Shown here: positions 27,613 through 35,972 of the stretch, piece by piece | Layout of the letters: every line of letters begins with the position of its first letter | Position numbering within the stretch: the first letter of the stretch is position 1 | NCBI GenBank assembly: GCA_029762625.1 | Contig: JARVGI010000009.1 | Location: 1 to 64,000 of the forward strand | Direction of reading: 5' to 3' | Origin: Methanomicrobiaceae archaeon | Lineage (GTDB): Archaea > Halobacteriota > Methanomicrobia > Methanomicrobiales > Methanomicrobiaceae | Length of the DNA: 64,000 nt | The notes under the pieces: model-generated | Databases searched by the model: none | What the model was told of the DNA's origin: nothing | What the model saw: only the letters and a program-made list of their open reading frames with translations | Position numbers and translations under genes: made by a program

Positions 27613-29191
27613 ATGTCTCACATGACAACAGAGGCAGGGAACGTCACTCACGTGGCGGATCGTTTTCTTCGTTGAACAGCCCAACGCACCGAACAAGATT
27701 ACTGTTTTTGATACGACGCTCCGGGACGGGGAACAGACACCCGGTGTCTCCTTCACAATCGACCAGAAAATCGATATTGCCAGACAACTGAGCGATATCG
27801 GCGTCCATGTGATTGAAGCAGGATTCCCCGCATCTTCAGAGTCAGAATTTGAGACGGTAAGCAGGGTTTGCGCAGAAAACCTGGATGCAAATATATGCGG
27901 CCTGGCCCGGTCGATTCACGCCGATGTGGACCGCTGTATTGAATGCGGCGTGGATATGGTACATGTCTTCATTCCCACCTCCGAGGTCCAGCGCGTTTAT
28001 ACCATCAAAAAGAGCCAGCAGGAGGTGCTCGAGATCACCCGCGGGATCGTGGCATACGCACGCGAGCGCTGCGACCAGGTGATGTTTTCCGCGATGGATG
28101 CGACGAGAACGCGAGTGGATGCACTCGTCGACGTGTACCGCGCGGCCGTCGAGGCGGGAGCAACCGTCATCAATGTCCCCGATACCGTGGGCGTCATCAC
28201 CCCCTCGTCGATGAAGGCGCTGGTCGGGGAGATCGCCGCCGGCGTCGACTGCACGATCGATGTGCACTGCCACAACGACTTCGGGCTGGCGGTGGCCAAT
28301 ACCATCGCTGCCGTGGAGGCGGGGGCATCCCAGGTGCAGGTCACGGTCAACGGTATCGGCGAGCGCGCCGGAAACGCAGACCTTGCAGAGACCGTCATGG
28401 CGCTCGAATCGATTTACGGCATTGATACCGGCATTGCCACCCCGCGCCTTGTGGAAACCTCGCGCAAGGTGGCACGCTATTCGGGCATTTCTATCTCGCC
28501 CACTCAGCCGGTCGTGGGGGAAAATGCATTCTCCCATGAAAGCGGGATTCATTCGCACGGCGTCATTGCCAATACCAGCACCTTCGAGCCCGGCATCATG
28601 ACCCCCGAAATGGTCGGCCACCGCAGACGGCTGAAACTGGGCAAACATGCAGGAAGGCACGCCATCCACCAGATGCTGGAAGATGTAAACATCCACCCCT
28701 CACCCACCCAGCTCGACGAGATCGTGCAGAAGGTGAAGCATATCTCCGGGAGGGGAAAGAAGGTGACCGACAGCGACCTCTACGAGATCGCCGACACCAC
28801 CATGGGAGTGAACGGGCGCGAGAAGGCCATCAAGCTCGACGATATCGCCATCATCACCGGCAACCACGTCATTCCCACGGCAAGCGTCAGGGCGCATGTG
28901 TTCGGGGACGAACGCATCCTCTCGAGCACGGGTAACGGCCCGGTCGATGCAGCGATGAATGCACTGCTCGGGATGGCACGTATCCCCGTCCAGCTCAAGG
29001 AGTTCAACGTGGCCGCCATCTCGGGAGGCACCGATGCACTGGGGCACGTCACCATCGCGGTGGAGGACGAACAGGGGCGTATCTTCGATGCGAGCTCGTC
29101 GTCCGACGACATCGTCCTCGCATCAGTGGAAGCCATGATCAACGCGCTGAACCTGGTCTACAGGATCCGCGAGAACCGCACAGAAAAATAA
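27613..29191 (+). pseudogene. leuA: 2-isopropylmalate synthase (LeuA/CimA family), frameshifted near its 5' end
   Basis: Acyl-CoA condensing enzyme for leucine (LeuA; CimA/AksA are close relatives). The main frame encodes VFDTTLRDGEQ (27707-27736), the [12 protein letters not shown] metal-binding motif, NGIGERAGN, and a C-terminal LeuA-type regulatory domain. That frame has no ATG, GTG or TTG upstream of the catalytic RDGEQ motif. The ATG at 27613, placed correctly after a TATA box, is in a different frame that ends at TGA 27673-27675. Removing one T from TTTT at 27663-27666 joins them as ...VADRFFVEQPN... giving about 525 residues. It is a recent frameshift, a sequencing indel, or +1 recoding. 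Without a shift the protein lacks catalytic residues. Confidence 0.88.
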
Positions 29192-29194
29192 AAA
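29184..29194 (-). terminator. T-rich terminator after the prefoldin beta gene
   Basis: On the minus strand the bases after the pfdB stop read T-rich (TTTTTATTTTT), overlapping the 3' end of the convergent leuA gene. This fits the end of the long minus-strand superoperon. Confidence 0.4.
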
Positions 29195-29198
29195 GAGA

Positions 29199-29561
29199 TC
29201 AGGTCGCCGTGGGGGGGGCTCCCCCTTCCAGCGCACTTTTCACCTGCGCCTGCAGCTGTTCGAATTTGCCCGTAAGCGCGGTTTCCTGTTTTTCAAGTGA
29301 TTTGATGCGCAGCTCGAGGGTCTCCACTTTCTCTTCCAGCGACGAAAGAACCTTCTGGCGGTCCTGCTGCATGAGTACGGAACCGATATTGACAAAGACT
29401 TCCGAGTCGTCGGAGACATCTTTCAGTTCTTCATGGGCACGCTTTGCTTCCTTCACTGCCATCTCGAACTGGGCTTTCTGCGTCACCACGGTCTGCAGCT
29501 GCTGCTGGATCTGCTGCAGCATGACCAGTTGATTCTGGACTTTCGGGGGGATATTATTCAT
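29199..29561 (-). CDS. pfdB: Prefoldin beta subunit
   Basis: Beta subunit of the hexameric (alpha2 beta4) jellyfish-shaped chaperone that delivers unfolded chains to the thermosome. The 120-residue protein is two long coiled-coil helices (about 3-50 and 68-112) joined by a short beta hairpin around VNIGSVLMQQ, the family signature. ATG 29561 (MNNIPPKVQ) is the family-like start and overlaps pcc1 by eight bases. It is the last gene of the superoperon. Confidence 0.95.
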   Translation of the reverse strand: MNNIPPKVQNQLVMLQQIQQQLQTVVTQKAQFEMAVKEAKRAHEELKDVSDDSEVFVNIGSVLMQQDRQKVLSSLEEKVETLELRIKSLEKQETALTGKFEQLQAQVKSALEGGAPPTAT

Positions 29562-29793
29562 TTTCAACAATCTCCTGCATCTCTTTTGCGATATTTATCA
29601 AACGTAGCCAGGTGTTTAATGCCGCGCGAAGCGAAGGGAGATCGGCGGCTTTCACCCGGAGTACGAGGGTTTCATTCTCTTCCATCCAGAGCTCCGCACT
29701 GGATTTCCCCATGACCTCAAGTTCCGGTTTGACCGCGTCATAGATGCGTCCCATAGGGGATCCCGCGAACCTGAAGATGGCTTCGTGCTTCAT
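29554..29793 (-). CDS. pcc1: KEOPS complex subunit Pcc1
   Basis: A 79-residue small subunit of KEOPS, which with Kae1, Bud32 and Cgi121 makes the threonylcarbamoyl-adenosine (t6A) modification at position 37 of ANN-decoding tRNAs. The C-terminal LRAALNTWLRLINIAKEM is the hallmark. Pcc1 acts as the dimerisation module. Its start overlaps the Brix gene stop by ATGA, and its stop overlaps the pfdB start. Confidence 0.9.
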   Translation of the reverse strand: MKHEAIFRFAGSPMGRIYDAVKPELEVMGKSSAELWMEENETLVLRVKAADLPSLRAALNTWLRLINIAKEMQEIVENE

Positions 29794-30188
29794 TGGCTCA
29801 GTCTGAGGATGTAGTGTCTCCTCTGTGGACCATCGAATTCCAGCGTAGAAGACGCTCCTTCCGTCTTCAAAACATCTAGGTATCGTCCCAGAGATTCATA
29901 AAGCGTTTGGTTCCCCGTGCGAAGGCCGCGTACGAGATCGCCGCGGCGGGACGCCACCGAGAACGAGGAGAACGCAACGACGGCGACCACACCCCCCTCC
30001 CGGTACACCTCGAACATGAACTTCCGTCCCTGCTTGGAGACAAGAATCACAAGGCCATCCGGATCAAGAATCTCGGAGAGGCCGGCCTTGCCCCGGGGAT
30101 GGTACCGCCCTTCGAGGGTGAACGCAAGATCCTTTCCGAATGTCCGTAGTTCAGGAGCAGGTTTGCGGGAGGTGGTAACAAAGATCAT
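29790..30188 (-). CDS. Brix/IMP4-like rRNA maturation protein
   Basis: A 132-residue archaeal single-Brix-domain protein, related to eukaryotic Imp4/Rpf1 factors that assist ribosomal RNA maturation. Features: the N-terminal [18 protein letters not shown], then [14 protein letters not shown], the shortened form of the Brix domain, and its position between rpoP and pcc1, which is conserved in euryarchaea. The start overlaps the rpoP stop by ATGA. Confidence 0.88.
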   Translation of the reverse strand: MIFVTTSRKPAPELRTFGKDLAFTLEGRYHPRGKAGLSEILDPDGLVILVSKQGRKFMFEVYREGGVVAVVAFSSFSVASRRGDLVRGLRTGNQTLYESLGRYLDVLKTEGASSTLEFDGPQRRHYILRLSQ

Positions 30189-30316
30189 CGGGCCTTGAGA
30201 TCTTTGATGCCGGCCCCGCGTTCCTTGAAAAGTATTCGGTGTCCGCAGTACGGACAGCGGACATTAACGTCGATTTCCACCCGGTGCTTGCACCGCGCAC
30301 ACTTGTATCCGGCCAC
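30185..30316 (-). CDS. rpoP: DNA-directed RNA polymerase subunit P (Rpb12 homologue)
   Basis: A 43-residue zinc-ribbon subunit of archaeal RNA polymerase. The protein has CARC and [14 protein letters not shown], i.e. two CxxC pairs, and a basic C-terminus, the standard Rpb12/P layout. It starts at GTG 30316, seven bases after the rpl37ae stop, and its stop overlaps the Brix protein start. It anchors the polymerase assembly platform with subunits D, L, N and P. Confidence 0.93.
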   Translation of the reverse strand: MAGYKCARCKHRVEIDVNVRCPYCGHRILFKERGAGIKDLKAR

Positions 30317-30322
30317 GCCCGA

Positions 30323-30613
30323 TCACTCCTTGATCAGCGAACGCTCGATTGTCCGGATGGCGACTTTCAGGTTCGGCGTTTCGGGGACGTATGCGCCGCC
30401 GGCGAATTTAAACCCGCATTTACGGCATTCCCAGATCCCCGTTCCCTTGCGGGAGACGGAGAGCGTATCGCAGCGGGGGCATACCTGCCGGGCGCGGGAG
30501 ATTTTCTCGATCTGGTTGACGCGCTTGCGGATAAAACGACCGTATCTAGGTCCAAATCGTCCCGAGCTCCCGGTTACCCGGCCTTTTGCCTTATGTTTGC
30601 CTTTCTTTGCCAT
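30323..30613 (-). CDS. rpl37ae: Large ribosomal subunit protein eL43 (L37Ae)
   Basis: A 96-residue zinc-finger ribosomal protein. The basic N-terminus contains GSSGRFGPRYGRFIRKRV, and the zinc ribbon is CPRC...CRKC (residues 45-68), both family signatures. It binds 23S rRNA. It lies between SBDS and rpoP in the conserved euryarchaeal order; the gap to SBDS is 52 bases. Confidence 0.96.
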   Translation of the reverse strand: MAKKGKHKAKGRVTGSSGRFGPRYGRFIRKRVNQIEKISRARQVCPRCDTLSVSRKGTGIWECRKCGFKFAGGAYVPETPNLKVAIRTIERSLIKE

Positions 30614-30665
30614 CTTCGTATTCCCCAGATATGTCTGTATAGATTATACGTCTCTCGTATTAATG

Positions 30666-31361
30666 CTAATCGAGGATTTTCACCTCGCCCTCCCCTTTCG
30701 TGAGGCGGTTGATAAGATCGTAGAACTCTTCCTGGATGCCCGCAGGGATGGTCAGCACGCAGATCCATGACCCGTCGCTCTGCCACTGCTCGCGCTGCAC
30801 CGATGTTGCAGCCTGAATCTCTCCGTATGCCCGCGCCGCATAATCGGGAGGGATTTTCACGGCGAACTTTGCCTCCGCGAACTTGATGGGGAGGATGGGC
30901 CGGAGCGCCTTGACAGTCTCTTTCACCTGCTCGTCCACGGGCTTGAAGGGATCGATATTCACCTTCGCCTCTTCCATCGCCATCTCCACGCGCTGCGGGG
31001 GGTGGGGCAGCTTCGTCTGTGGATTGATGGCGTTGCGGGCAATGAACGTGATGACCCGGCGGCGCTTCTCTTCGGTCATCCTCCGCCGCTGTTCGGCGGT
31101 GAGATGGATCTCCCCTTTCCTGATGATATGCCGTGCTATCTCCTCGAAATCCGTCGAATGGAAGACTTTTTTGAGGGATTCCTCGGGAGCCTTCTCCCCC
31201 CGGGAGGCGTTCTCAAAGACGAACTCCGCGGCGACAACCTCCTCCAGATCCATATCCTCCCCGTGGCGGATGCGGGCTGCCTCCTCAGGGTCGACAAGAA
31301 CCTCGAAACGCTCCCCGTGGCTTTCGAGCCTCGCCACGACAGCCCTATCGAGTGGTATCAT
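30666..31361 (-). CDS. Ribosome maturation protein SBDS (SDO1)
   Basis: A 231-residue three-domain protein of the Shwachman-Bodian-Diamond family. The N-terminal FYSH domain includes [21 protein letters not shown], the middle is helical ([28 protein letters not shown]), and the C-terminus is ferredoxin-like. SBDS works with elongation-factor-2-like GTPases to release eIF6 from the large subunit. It lies 12 bases after the proteasome alpha gene. Confidence 0.96.
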   Translation of the reverse strand: MIPLDRAVVARLESHGERFEVLVDPEEAARIRHGEDMDLEEVVAAEFVFENASRGEKAPEESLKKVFHSTDFEEIARHIIRKGEIHLTAEQRRRMTEEKRRRVITFIARNAINPQTKLPHPPQRVEMAMEEAKVNIDPFKPVDEQVKETVKALRPILPIKFAEAKFAVKIPPDYAARAYGEIQAATSVQREQWQSDGSWICVLTIPAGIQEEFYDLINRLTKGEGEVKILD

Positions 31362-31373
31362 TGCGCTCGCTCA

Positions 31374-32099
31374 CTACTCGGCCTCGAAACGGTCCACGTA
31401 CTGCTTGACTTCGTCCTTGCCCATCTTGCGGAAGAGTTCGTCCTCTTTGACGATGATGCCGATCTCGACGGTGTTCACGTCGAACTTGCCCTCGGTTGCC
31501 GCATGGAGCGCTTTCAAGCCCAGCATGATGGCGTCGGAACAGGACATCGACGGGTCGAATTCCTCGTCAAAGGTCTTCATGACCGCCGGGCGGCCCGTGC
31601 CGATCCCGGTTGCCTTGTACTCGAGCAGCGTGCCGCTTGGATCGGTTTCGAACAGGCGTGGTTCACCATCGCTTATCCCGACGATCAGCAGCGCCGTACC
31701 GTAAGGCCGGGCCCCGCCGAACTGCGTATAGACCTGCATGTGGTCGCAGAGCTTTTTAGCGAGCGTCTCCACGTCGATCTTTTCATCGTAGGAGACGCGA
31801 TTGATCTGGGACTCGACACGCGCCCGGTCCACGAGCGCGCGTGCATCGCCGACAAGGCCTGAGGATGCGACGCCGATGTGCTCATCAATCCTGAAAATTT
31901 TTTCAATTGAGGATGGCTCGAGGAGACGGGAACTCACCCGTTTGTCCACGATCAGCACGATGCCCTCATTGCATTTGATACCGACGGCGGTGGTTCCTCT
32001 CTTTACCGCCTCCCTTGCGTATTCAACCTGATAGAGCCGTCCATCGGGGCTAAATACGGTAATTGCACGATCATATCCCATCTGATATTGCGGTTGCAT
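31374..32099 (-). CDS. psmA: Proteasome subunit alpha
   Basis: A 241-residue alpha subunit of the 20S proteasome. Its N-terminal gate region YDRAITVFSPDGRLYQVEYAREAV and the RPYG(T)ALL loop are diagnostic. The alpha ring controls substrate entry to the beta ring; beta is not in the window. The start is ATG 32099, in a TGATG overlap with the RNase P Pop5 stop; a TTG one codon earlier is less likely. Confidence 0.97.
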   Translation of the reverse strand: MQPQYQMGYDRAITVFSPDGRLYQVEYAREAVKRGTTAVGIKCNEGIVLIVDKRVSSRLLEPSSIEKIFRIDEHIGVASSGLVGDARALVDRARVESQINRVSYDEKIDVETLAKKLCDHMQVYTQFGGARPYGTALLIVGISDGEPRLFETDPSGTLLEYKATGIGTGRPAVMKTFDEEFDPSMSCSDAIMLGLKALHAATEGKFDVNTVEIGIIVKEDELFRKMGKDEVKQYVDRFEAE

Positions 32100-32581
32100 C
32101 AATCTACCTCCATCTCATCGCGAGTAAAATACAGTGTTTCCTGATTTTTAATACCTTTTGCATATAAATCAACCTTTTGACGCATGAATAGGATGCCCGC
32201 GTACTCCCTGCCGTCGATGTCCATCCCGTCCACGGTATGCCCCTCCGGAAGGGGGCGGATATGTTTCCTGAGCGCATGGAGCGTCCCCGAGGTGGCGATC
32301 GGGTGGAGCGCCACACGATCGCCGTCCACATCCGTGATCGTGGAGAGCGCCGTTTCAACGAGCGCTTCGGTGTTCCTCCGGCACCGGACGATGCAGTGGC
32401 CAGGTTCGCAGGAGATCACCGCCATCTGCAGCTCGGAGGCGCGGGCGTCCCCCCAGAGCGAAGTGAGCGCTTCAAAGGCGGCGATGTACATCTGCCGCGC
32501 CTCGATGCGGCGGTAATGCGGGACGATTCTGGCGAGGATATAGCGCCGTTTCTCCCTGAGCGTCGGCGGCCTCGGCTTCAC
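32099..32581 (-). CDS. rnp2: Ribonuclease P protein component 2 (Pop5)
   Basis: A 160-residue protein that pairs with Rpp30 in archaeal RNase P, which removes the 5' leader of pre-tRNAs. The N-terminal PPTLREKRRYILARIV and the RNA-binding-like alpha/beta core (CIVRCRRNTEALVETALSTI) match Pop5. It starts at GTG 32581, directly after the Rpp30 stop codon TAG, showing tight coupling. Confidence 0.93.
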   Translation of the reverse strand: MKPRPPTLREKRRYILARIVPHYRRIEARQMYIAAFEALTSLWGDARASELQMAVISCEPGHCIVRCRRNTEALVETALSTITDVDGDRVALHPIATSGTLHALRKHIRPLPEGHTVDGMDIDGREYAGILFMRQKVDLYAKGIKNQETLYFTRDEMEVD

Positions 32582-33223
32582 CTAGATCACCTCGACCGGC
32601 CCGGCGGGCTCGAGCAGCGCATCCACGGTGAAAAGCGCGTCCTCAACCTCATGTGGTTCCATGCCGAATACCGCGCAGAGACGGGTGATTTCCCGCACCG
32701 AGCGGAGGTCGAGCAGGGACCGCGCACCCGAAGAGATGGTAAGCGGAAAGGAAAACTTCCGGTGGAGCCGGAGCACGTCCCGGTAACAGCGAAGCGCTTT
32801 CTGCCGGGAGGCCCCCCGCTGATGGATGAGAGGAAAGAAATCGATGTCGATTGCAATCCCCTTATCCGCCGCATTTTTCGCCGAAACCTGATCGAATGCC
32901 CTTTTCGGGGCGGAACCGAGTCCGCGAAGGATATGCACCCCGCGGTACGAGAGCGCTGCACGGTTGAATGCGCCATCCCCCGCCCTGACCAGTATCAGGT
33001 CGGCGGTGCGCTGCTCCTTTTTCACGCGCGCGACAACCTCCTGCATCGATCCGGTTTCGATGATAACCCCCCGGCGCACGAGCACGTCGTGGATTTGGCC
33101 TCGTTCCACCGCATCGATGCACACGATCGAATCAAGCCCGAGGTTCCGCGCCTCGAGGCACAACCTCCTGAGGGACGTGTCGCCGTGCGGATAGGGAAAC
33201 ACACAGGCATCGGTGCACCCCAT
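32582..33223 (-). CDS. rnp3: Ribonuclease P protein component 3 (Rpp30)
   Basis: A TIM-barrel-like subunit of archaeal RNase P, 213 residues from ATG 33223, which has a GAAAGGTG ribosome-binding site; a TTG at 33238 is the alternative. The N-terminal MGCTDACVFPYPHGDTS and IAIDIDFFPLI segments, and the FSFPLTISSGARSLLDLRS strand, are typical of Rpp30. It pairs with Pop5 encoded next. Confidence 0.93.
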   Translation of the reverse strand: MGCTDACVFPYPHGDTSLRRLCLEARNLGLDSIVCIDAVERGQIHDVLVRRGVIIETGSMQEVVARVKKEQRTADLILVRAGDGAFNRAALSYRGVHILRGLGSAPKRAFDQVSAKNAADKGIAIDIDFFPLIHQRGASRQKALRCYRDVLRLHRKFSFPLTISSGARSLLDLRSVREITRLCAVFGMEPHEVEDALFTVDALLEPAGPVEVI

Positions 33224-33249
33224 ACCTGCACCTTTCAAAAAAGAGGTAT

Positions 33250-33840
33250 TTATTTGCCCCGATTCGCGTGGGAGCGAATACTCGGACGGGTCTTTTCAGT
33301 ACCCTTTCCTTTCCGCCGCATACCGCGCCCTTTCTGTCCCGCAGAGGTCTTTCCGCGCTCTGCACGACCTCTCTGGGTTGACGCGCCGATCCAGGAGAGC
33401 TGGCGGTCACTTTTTATCGCAGGGTGGTGGCCGTCGACCATGATGACCTCGTACCACTTTCTGCGTCCGTCCTCACCCACCCAGTAGGAGTTGAGCACCT
33501 CCATGTTGGGGAATTTGCGGGACGCACGCTCTTCGGCAATCCGCTGGATGCTCTTTCCGGGGGTCACGCGTGCCATTCCCATGGCGGCGGTCCTGCGTCC
33601 ACGCACGTACCGCGACTTGCGGCGCCCTCCGCGGCGGACTGCGACGCGCGCAACCGCGATACCCTGTTTTGCCTTGTAGCCAAGCGTGCGGGCGCGGTCG
33701 ATCCGGGTGGGCCGCTCGATACGCACGACGCTGCCCTGGCGGCGCCACTCCTGCATGCGGTGCCAGAGAAGCGTCTTGACCTCTGTGTCATCGGGACGCT
33801 TCCATGCATCACGCACGTATGCATACATCGATTTAACCAT
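33250..33840 (-). CDS. rpl15e: Large ribosomal subunit protein eL15
   Basis: A 196-residue, very basic ribosomal protein. The signatures [39 protein letters not shown] and [27 protein letters not shown] are conserved in eL15. It opens the minus-strand superoperon (eL15, Rpp30, Pop5, PsmA, SBDS, eL43, RpoP, Brix, Pcc1, PfdB). A 14-base palindrome and a TATA box lie upstream. Confidence 0.97.
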   Translation of the reverse strand: MVKSMYAYVRDAWKRPDDTEVKTLLWHRMQEWRRQGSVVRIERPTRIDRARTLGYKAKQGIAVARVAVRRGGRRKSRYVRGRRTAAMGMARVTPGKSIQRIAEERASRKFPNMEVLNSYWVGEDGRRKWYEVIMVDGHHPAIKSDRQLSWIGASTQRGRAERGKTSAGQKGRGMRRKGKGTEKTRPSIRSHANRGK

Positions 33841-33888
33841 TGTACTATCACCTGCAAGGTTCAGCTCGTCAGAGCCACATTCCTTTCC

Positions 33889-33902
33889 CGGGACATGTCC
33901 CG
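33889..33902. promoter_or_regulatory. Perfect 14-bp palindrome at the superoperon start site
   Basis: CGGGACATGTCCCG is a perfect inverted repeat. It lies just downstream of the minus-strand TATA-like element at 33909-33918, about where transcription toward rpl15e should begin, and about 50 bases before the rpl15e start. This is the geometry of a repressor operator or of a 5' leader hairpin. No regulator is identified. Confidence 0.5.
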
Positions 33903-33908
33903 TGGTTC

Positions 33909-33918
33909 TTTATATTTT
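33909..33918 (-). promoter_or_regulatory. TATA-like element of the rpl15e superoperon
   Basis: On the minus strand this reads AAAATATAAA-like, about 70-78 bases upstream of the rpl15e ATG. It predicts a start site close to the palindrome and a leader of about 45 bases. Confidence 0.5.
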
Positions 33919-33972
33919 GAGCAGCAGTCCTATTAAAGCCCTGCGCCTGCACGGGCGTCCTGCCAGAGCGGA

Positions 33973-34437
33973 CTACCCTTTCCGCTTCTCCAGCACCCGG
34001 ACACCCTCGATGCGGGTGGTGGGGTACTGCCCCCCGGCATCCTTTTCCGCGGATTTGACCATATCCCAGACGGTCAGCAGCCCAACGCTTACGCCGGTGA
34101 GCGCCTCCATCTCGACTCCCGTCTTGCCGTACGAAGTTACGCGGACGCGGGCTTCGATGAATCCCTCTCCCTCATCAAACTCCGCCTCGACGCCGCCAAG
34201 GGCGAGTGGGTGGCACATGGGGATCAGGGAGGGGGTCGCCTTCACCGCCTGGATGGCCGCCACCCGCGCGGTTGCCAGCACATTGCCCTTGAGCACGTTC
34301 CCTTCCCGGATCGCAAGAAGCGTCTCTGGCCGGAGGTGGATGCGTCCCTCCGCAACCGCTTCTCTCATCACATCGCTCTTTTCGGAGACATCGACCATAT
34401 GTGCCCGGTCGTTTTTGATATGCGTGAACTCAACCAT
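33973..34437 (-). CDS. moaC: Cyclic pyranopterin monophosphate synthase (MoaC)
   Basis: Second enzyme of molybdopterin synthesis; converts the MoaA product into cyclic pyranopterin monophosphate. The 154-residue protein has the family motifs MCHPLALGGVEAEF and VEMEALTGVSVGLLTVWDMVK, with the conserved HPL, E and D/K residues. It lies 11 bases after the nnr gene on the same strand. It feeds the Mo/W enzymes, such as the formate dehydrogenase encoded later in the window. Confidence 0.96.
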   Translation of the reverse strand: MVEFTHIKNDRAHMVDVSEKSDVMREAVAEGRIHLRPETLLAIREGNVLKGNVLATARVAAIQAVKATPSLIPMCHPLALGGVEAEFDEGEGFIEARVRVTSYGKTGVEMEALTGVSVGLLTVWDMVKSAEKDAGGQYPTTRIEGVRVLEKRKG

Positions 34438-34448
34438 TGGCTACCATC

Positions 34449-35837
34449 TCACCCATAGAGTTCGGCGGGAATAGTATCAAGGAGATCGCTTGCCAGAAGG
34501 CCGTCCCCCCGCGTCTGCGCAGCCGCCATGCCCGCCCGCCCGTTGACGTAGGCGGCGATACACGCGGCCTCGAAGGCCGGCAGGCGGCAGAACAGCGCCG
34601 CGGCAACCCCCGTGAGGACGTCCCCGGTCCCGCCAGTCGTCATTGCCGCACACCCGGTGGTGTTGAACCGCACCCGTTCGCCATCGGATATGATGTCCAC
34701 CGCGCCCTTGAGGAGGACGGTGCCGGCGGTTGCATGCCCCTGTACCACCCTCCCGCGTGCCGCAGGATCCGCAGGCACCTCTGCGCCGAACATCCGGCGG
34801 AATTCACCGGCATGAGGGGTGTAGATCGAATCGCGGGCGCGGGGGAGGGGGTGCACGAGTGCGTCCGCATCAAAGACCGCCCTCGTCGCGCGGCCCGCGA
34901 GCCTGCAGACCACCTCGTTGCTCTTCTTGCCCAGCCCCGGCCCGAAGACCACCACGTCAGCCCACTTCACCGCCTCTGTCAGGTGGTCGAGGTGCGCATC
35001 GCCGATACGGTCCCCCTCCAGACGGTCCACGATCAGGTCAGGATAGGGGAGATAAGCCGTCGAGGCGATGCGCACCAGATCCGCTCCCGCGCGCAGCGCG
35101 GCAAGGCCGGCGAGGTAGGGGGCGCCCTGGTAGGGACCGCCGCCCACCACGAGCACCTTTCCGCCCGCACCCTTATGTACCCCACCCGCTTTCGGCGCAA
35201 GCAGCGTGAGGTCTCCGGGGCCCACGGTGCACTCCGCAGCGAGCGGGATCCCGATATCAACCACCTCGGAGCCTTCCACCTTGGGACGGTGGAATGCAAC
35301 GATGCGGTGCGCACGGATACCGGGGGTTGGAATGTCGGCGGCGATGATCTGCGCTGCGCTCCCGTTGGCCATGCGGACGCAGGAGGCGATGGGCTCTCTC
35401 GGCTCGCCGGACACCCCGATCCCGAGCAGGGCGTCGATAATGACATCCGCCGAAGAGAACAGGTCTGCGAGCCGTTCTGCATCCTCCCGGCAGCGGATCC
35501 GGTGGGTCCTCGCCGGTGATCCGGCAAGCGCCCGCAGTTGCGCCTGTGCATCTTCGGTGGCCATCCCCTCAGCCGGCACGATGACATCGACCCTCTCGCA
35601 CTGCTGCAGGTACCTGGCGGCAACAAGGCCATCGCCCCCGTTGTTCCCTTTCCCGCACAGCACCAGCACGCGCCCCGGGTGCACGGCATATGCCATCTCT
35701 GCAAGGGATTTTCCCGCACTCTCCATCAGCTGCAGCGGCAGCACCCCAAAATGTGCGGCGTTTCTGTCGATGACGCGCATGCGCTGGGGGCTGACCTGTC
35801 CGCGTTCACAAAACTCTTTCACATCCTCATACCGCAT
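34449..35837 (-). CDS. nnr: Bifunctional NAD(P)H-hydrate epimerase/ADP-dependent dehydratase
   Basis: A 462-residue repair enzyme for damaged NADH and NADPH hydrates. Residues about 1-215 are the YjeF-N epimerase (VLCGKGNNGGDGLVAARYL, with the AIGSG-like DALLGIG loop). Residues about 225-462 are the ribokinase-like dehydratase (VVFGPGLG, DADAL, AAMTTGGTGDVLTGVAAALF). The fused layout is the standard archaeal and bacterial form. It is divergent from the DHH phosphoesterase gene. Confidence 0.95.
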   Translation of the reverse strand: MRYEDVKEFCERGQVSPQRMRVIDRNAAHFGVLPLQLMESAGKSLAEMAYAVHPGRVLVLCGKGNNGGDGLVAARYLQQCERVDVIVPAEGMATEDAQAQLRALAGSPARTHRIRCREDAERLADLFSSADVIIDALLGIGVSGEPREPIASCVRMANGSAAQIIAADIPTPGIRAHRIVAFHRPKVEGSEVVDIGIPLAAECTVGPGDLTLLAPKAGGVHKGAGGKVLVVGGGPYQGAPYLAGLAALRAGADLVRIASTAYLPYPDLIVDRLEGDRIGDAHLDHLTEAVKWADVVVFGPGLGKKSNEVVCRLAGRATRAVFDADALVHPLPRARDSIYTPHAGEFRRMFGAEVPADPAARGRVVQGHATAGTVLLKGAVDIISDGERVRFNTTGCAAMTTGGTGDVLTGVAAALFCRLPAFEAACIAAYVNGRAGMAAAQTRGDGLLASDLLDTIPAELYG

Positions 35838-35972
35838 GCGACACTCCTTTTAGGCGGGACAGCGCTGCACAGGCCCCCCGCGGCGGTCGGCGCGGGGATC
35901 GCTGCTGGGCTATCACCTTCCATATTCACCCTTTGGCATGGTTTATTGATATACGATACCATAGTATACGCA

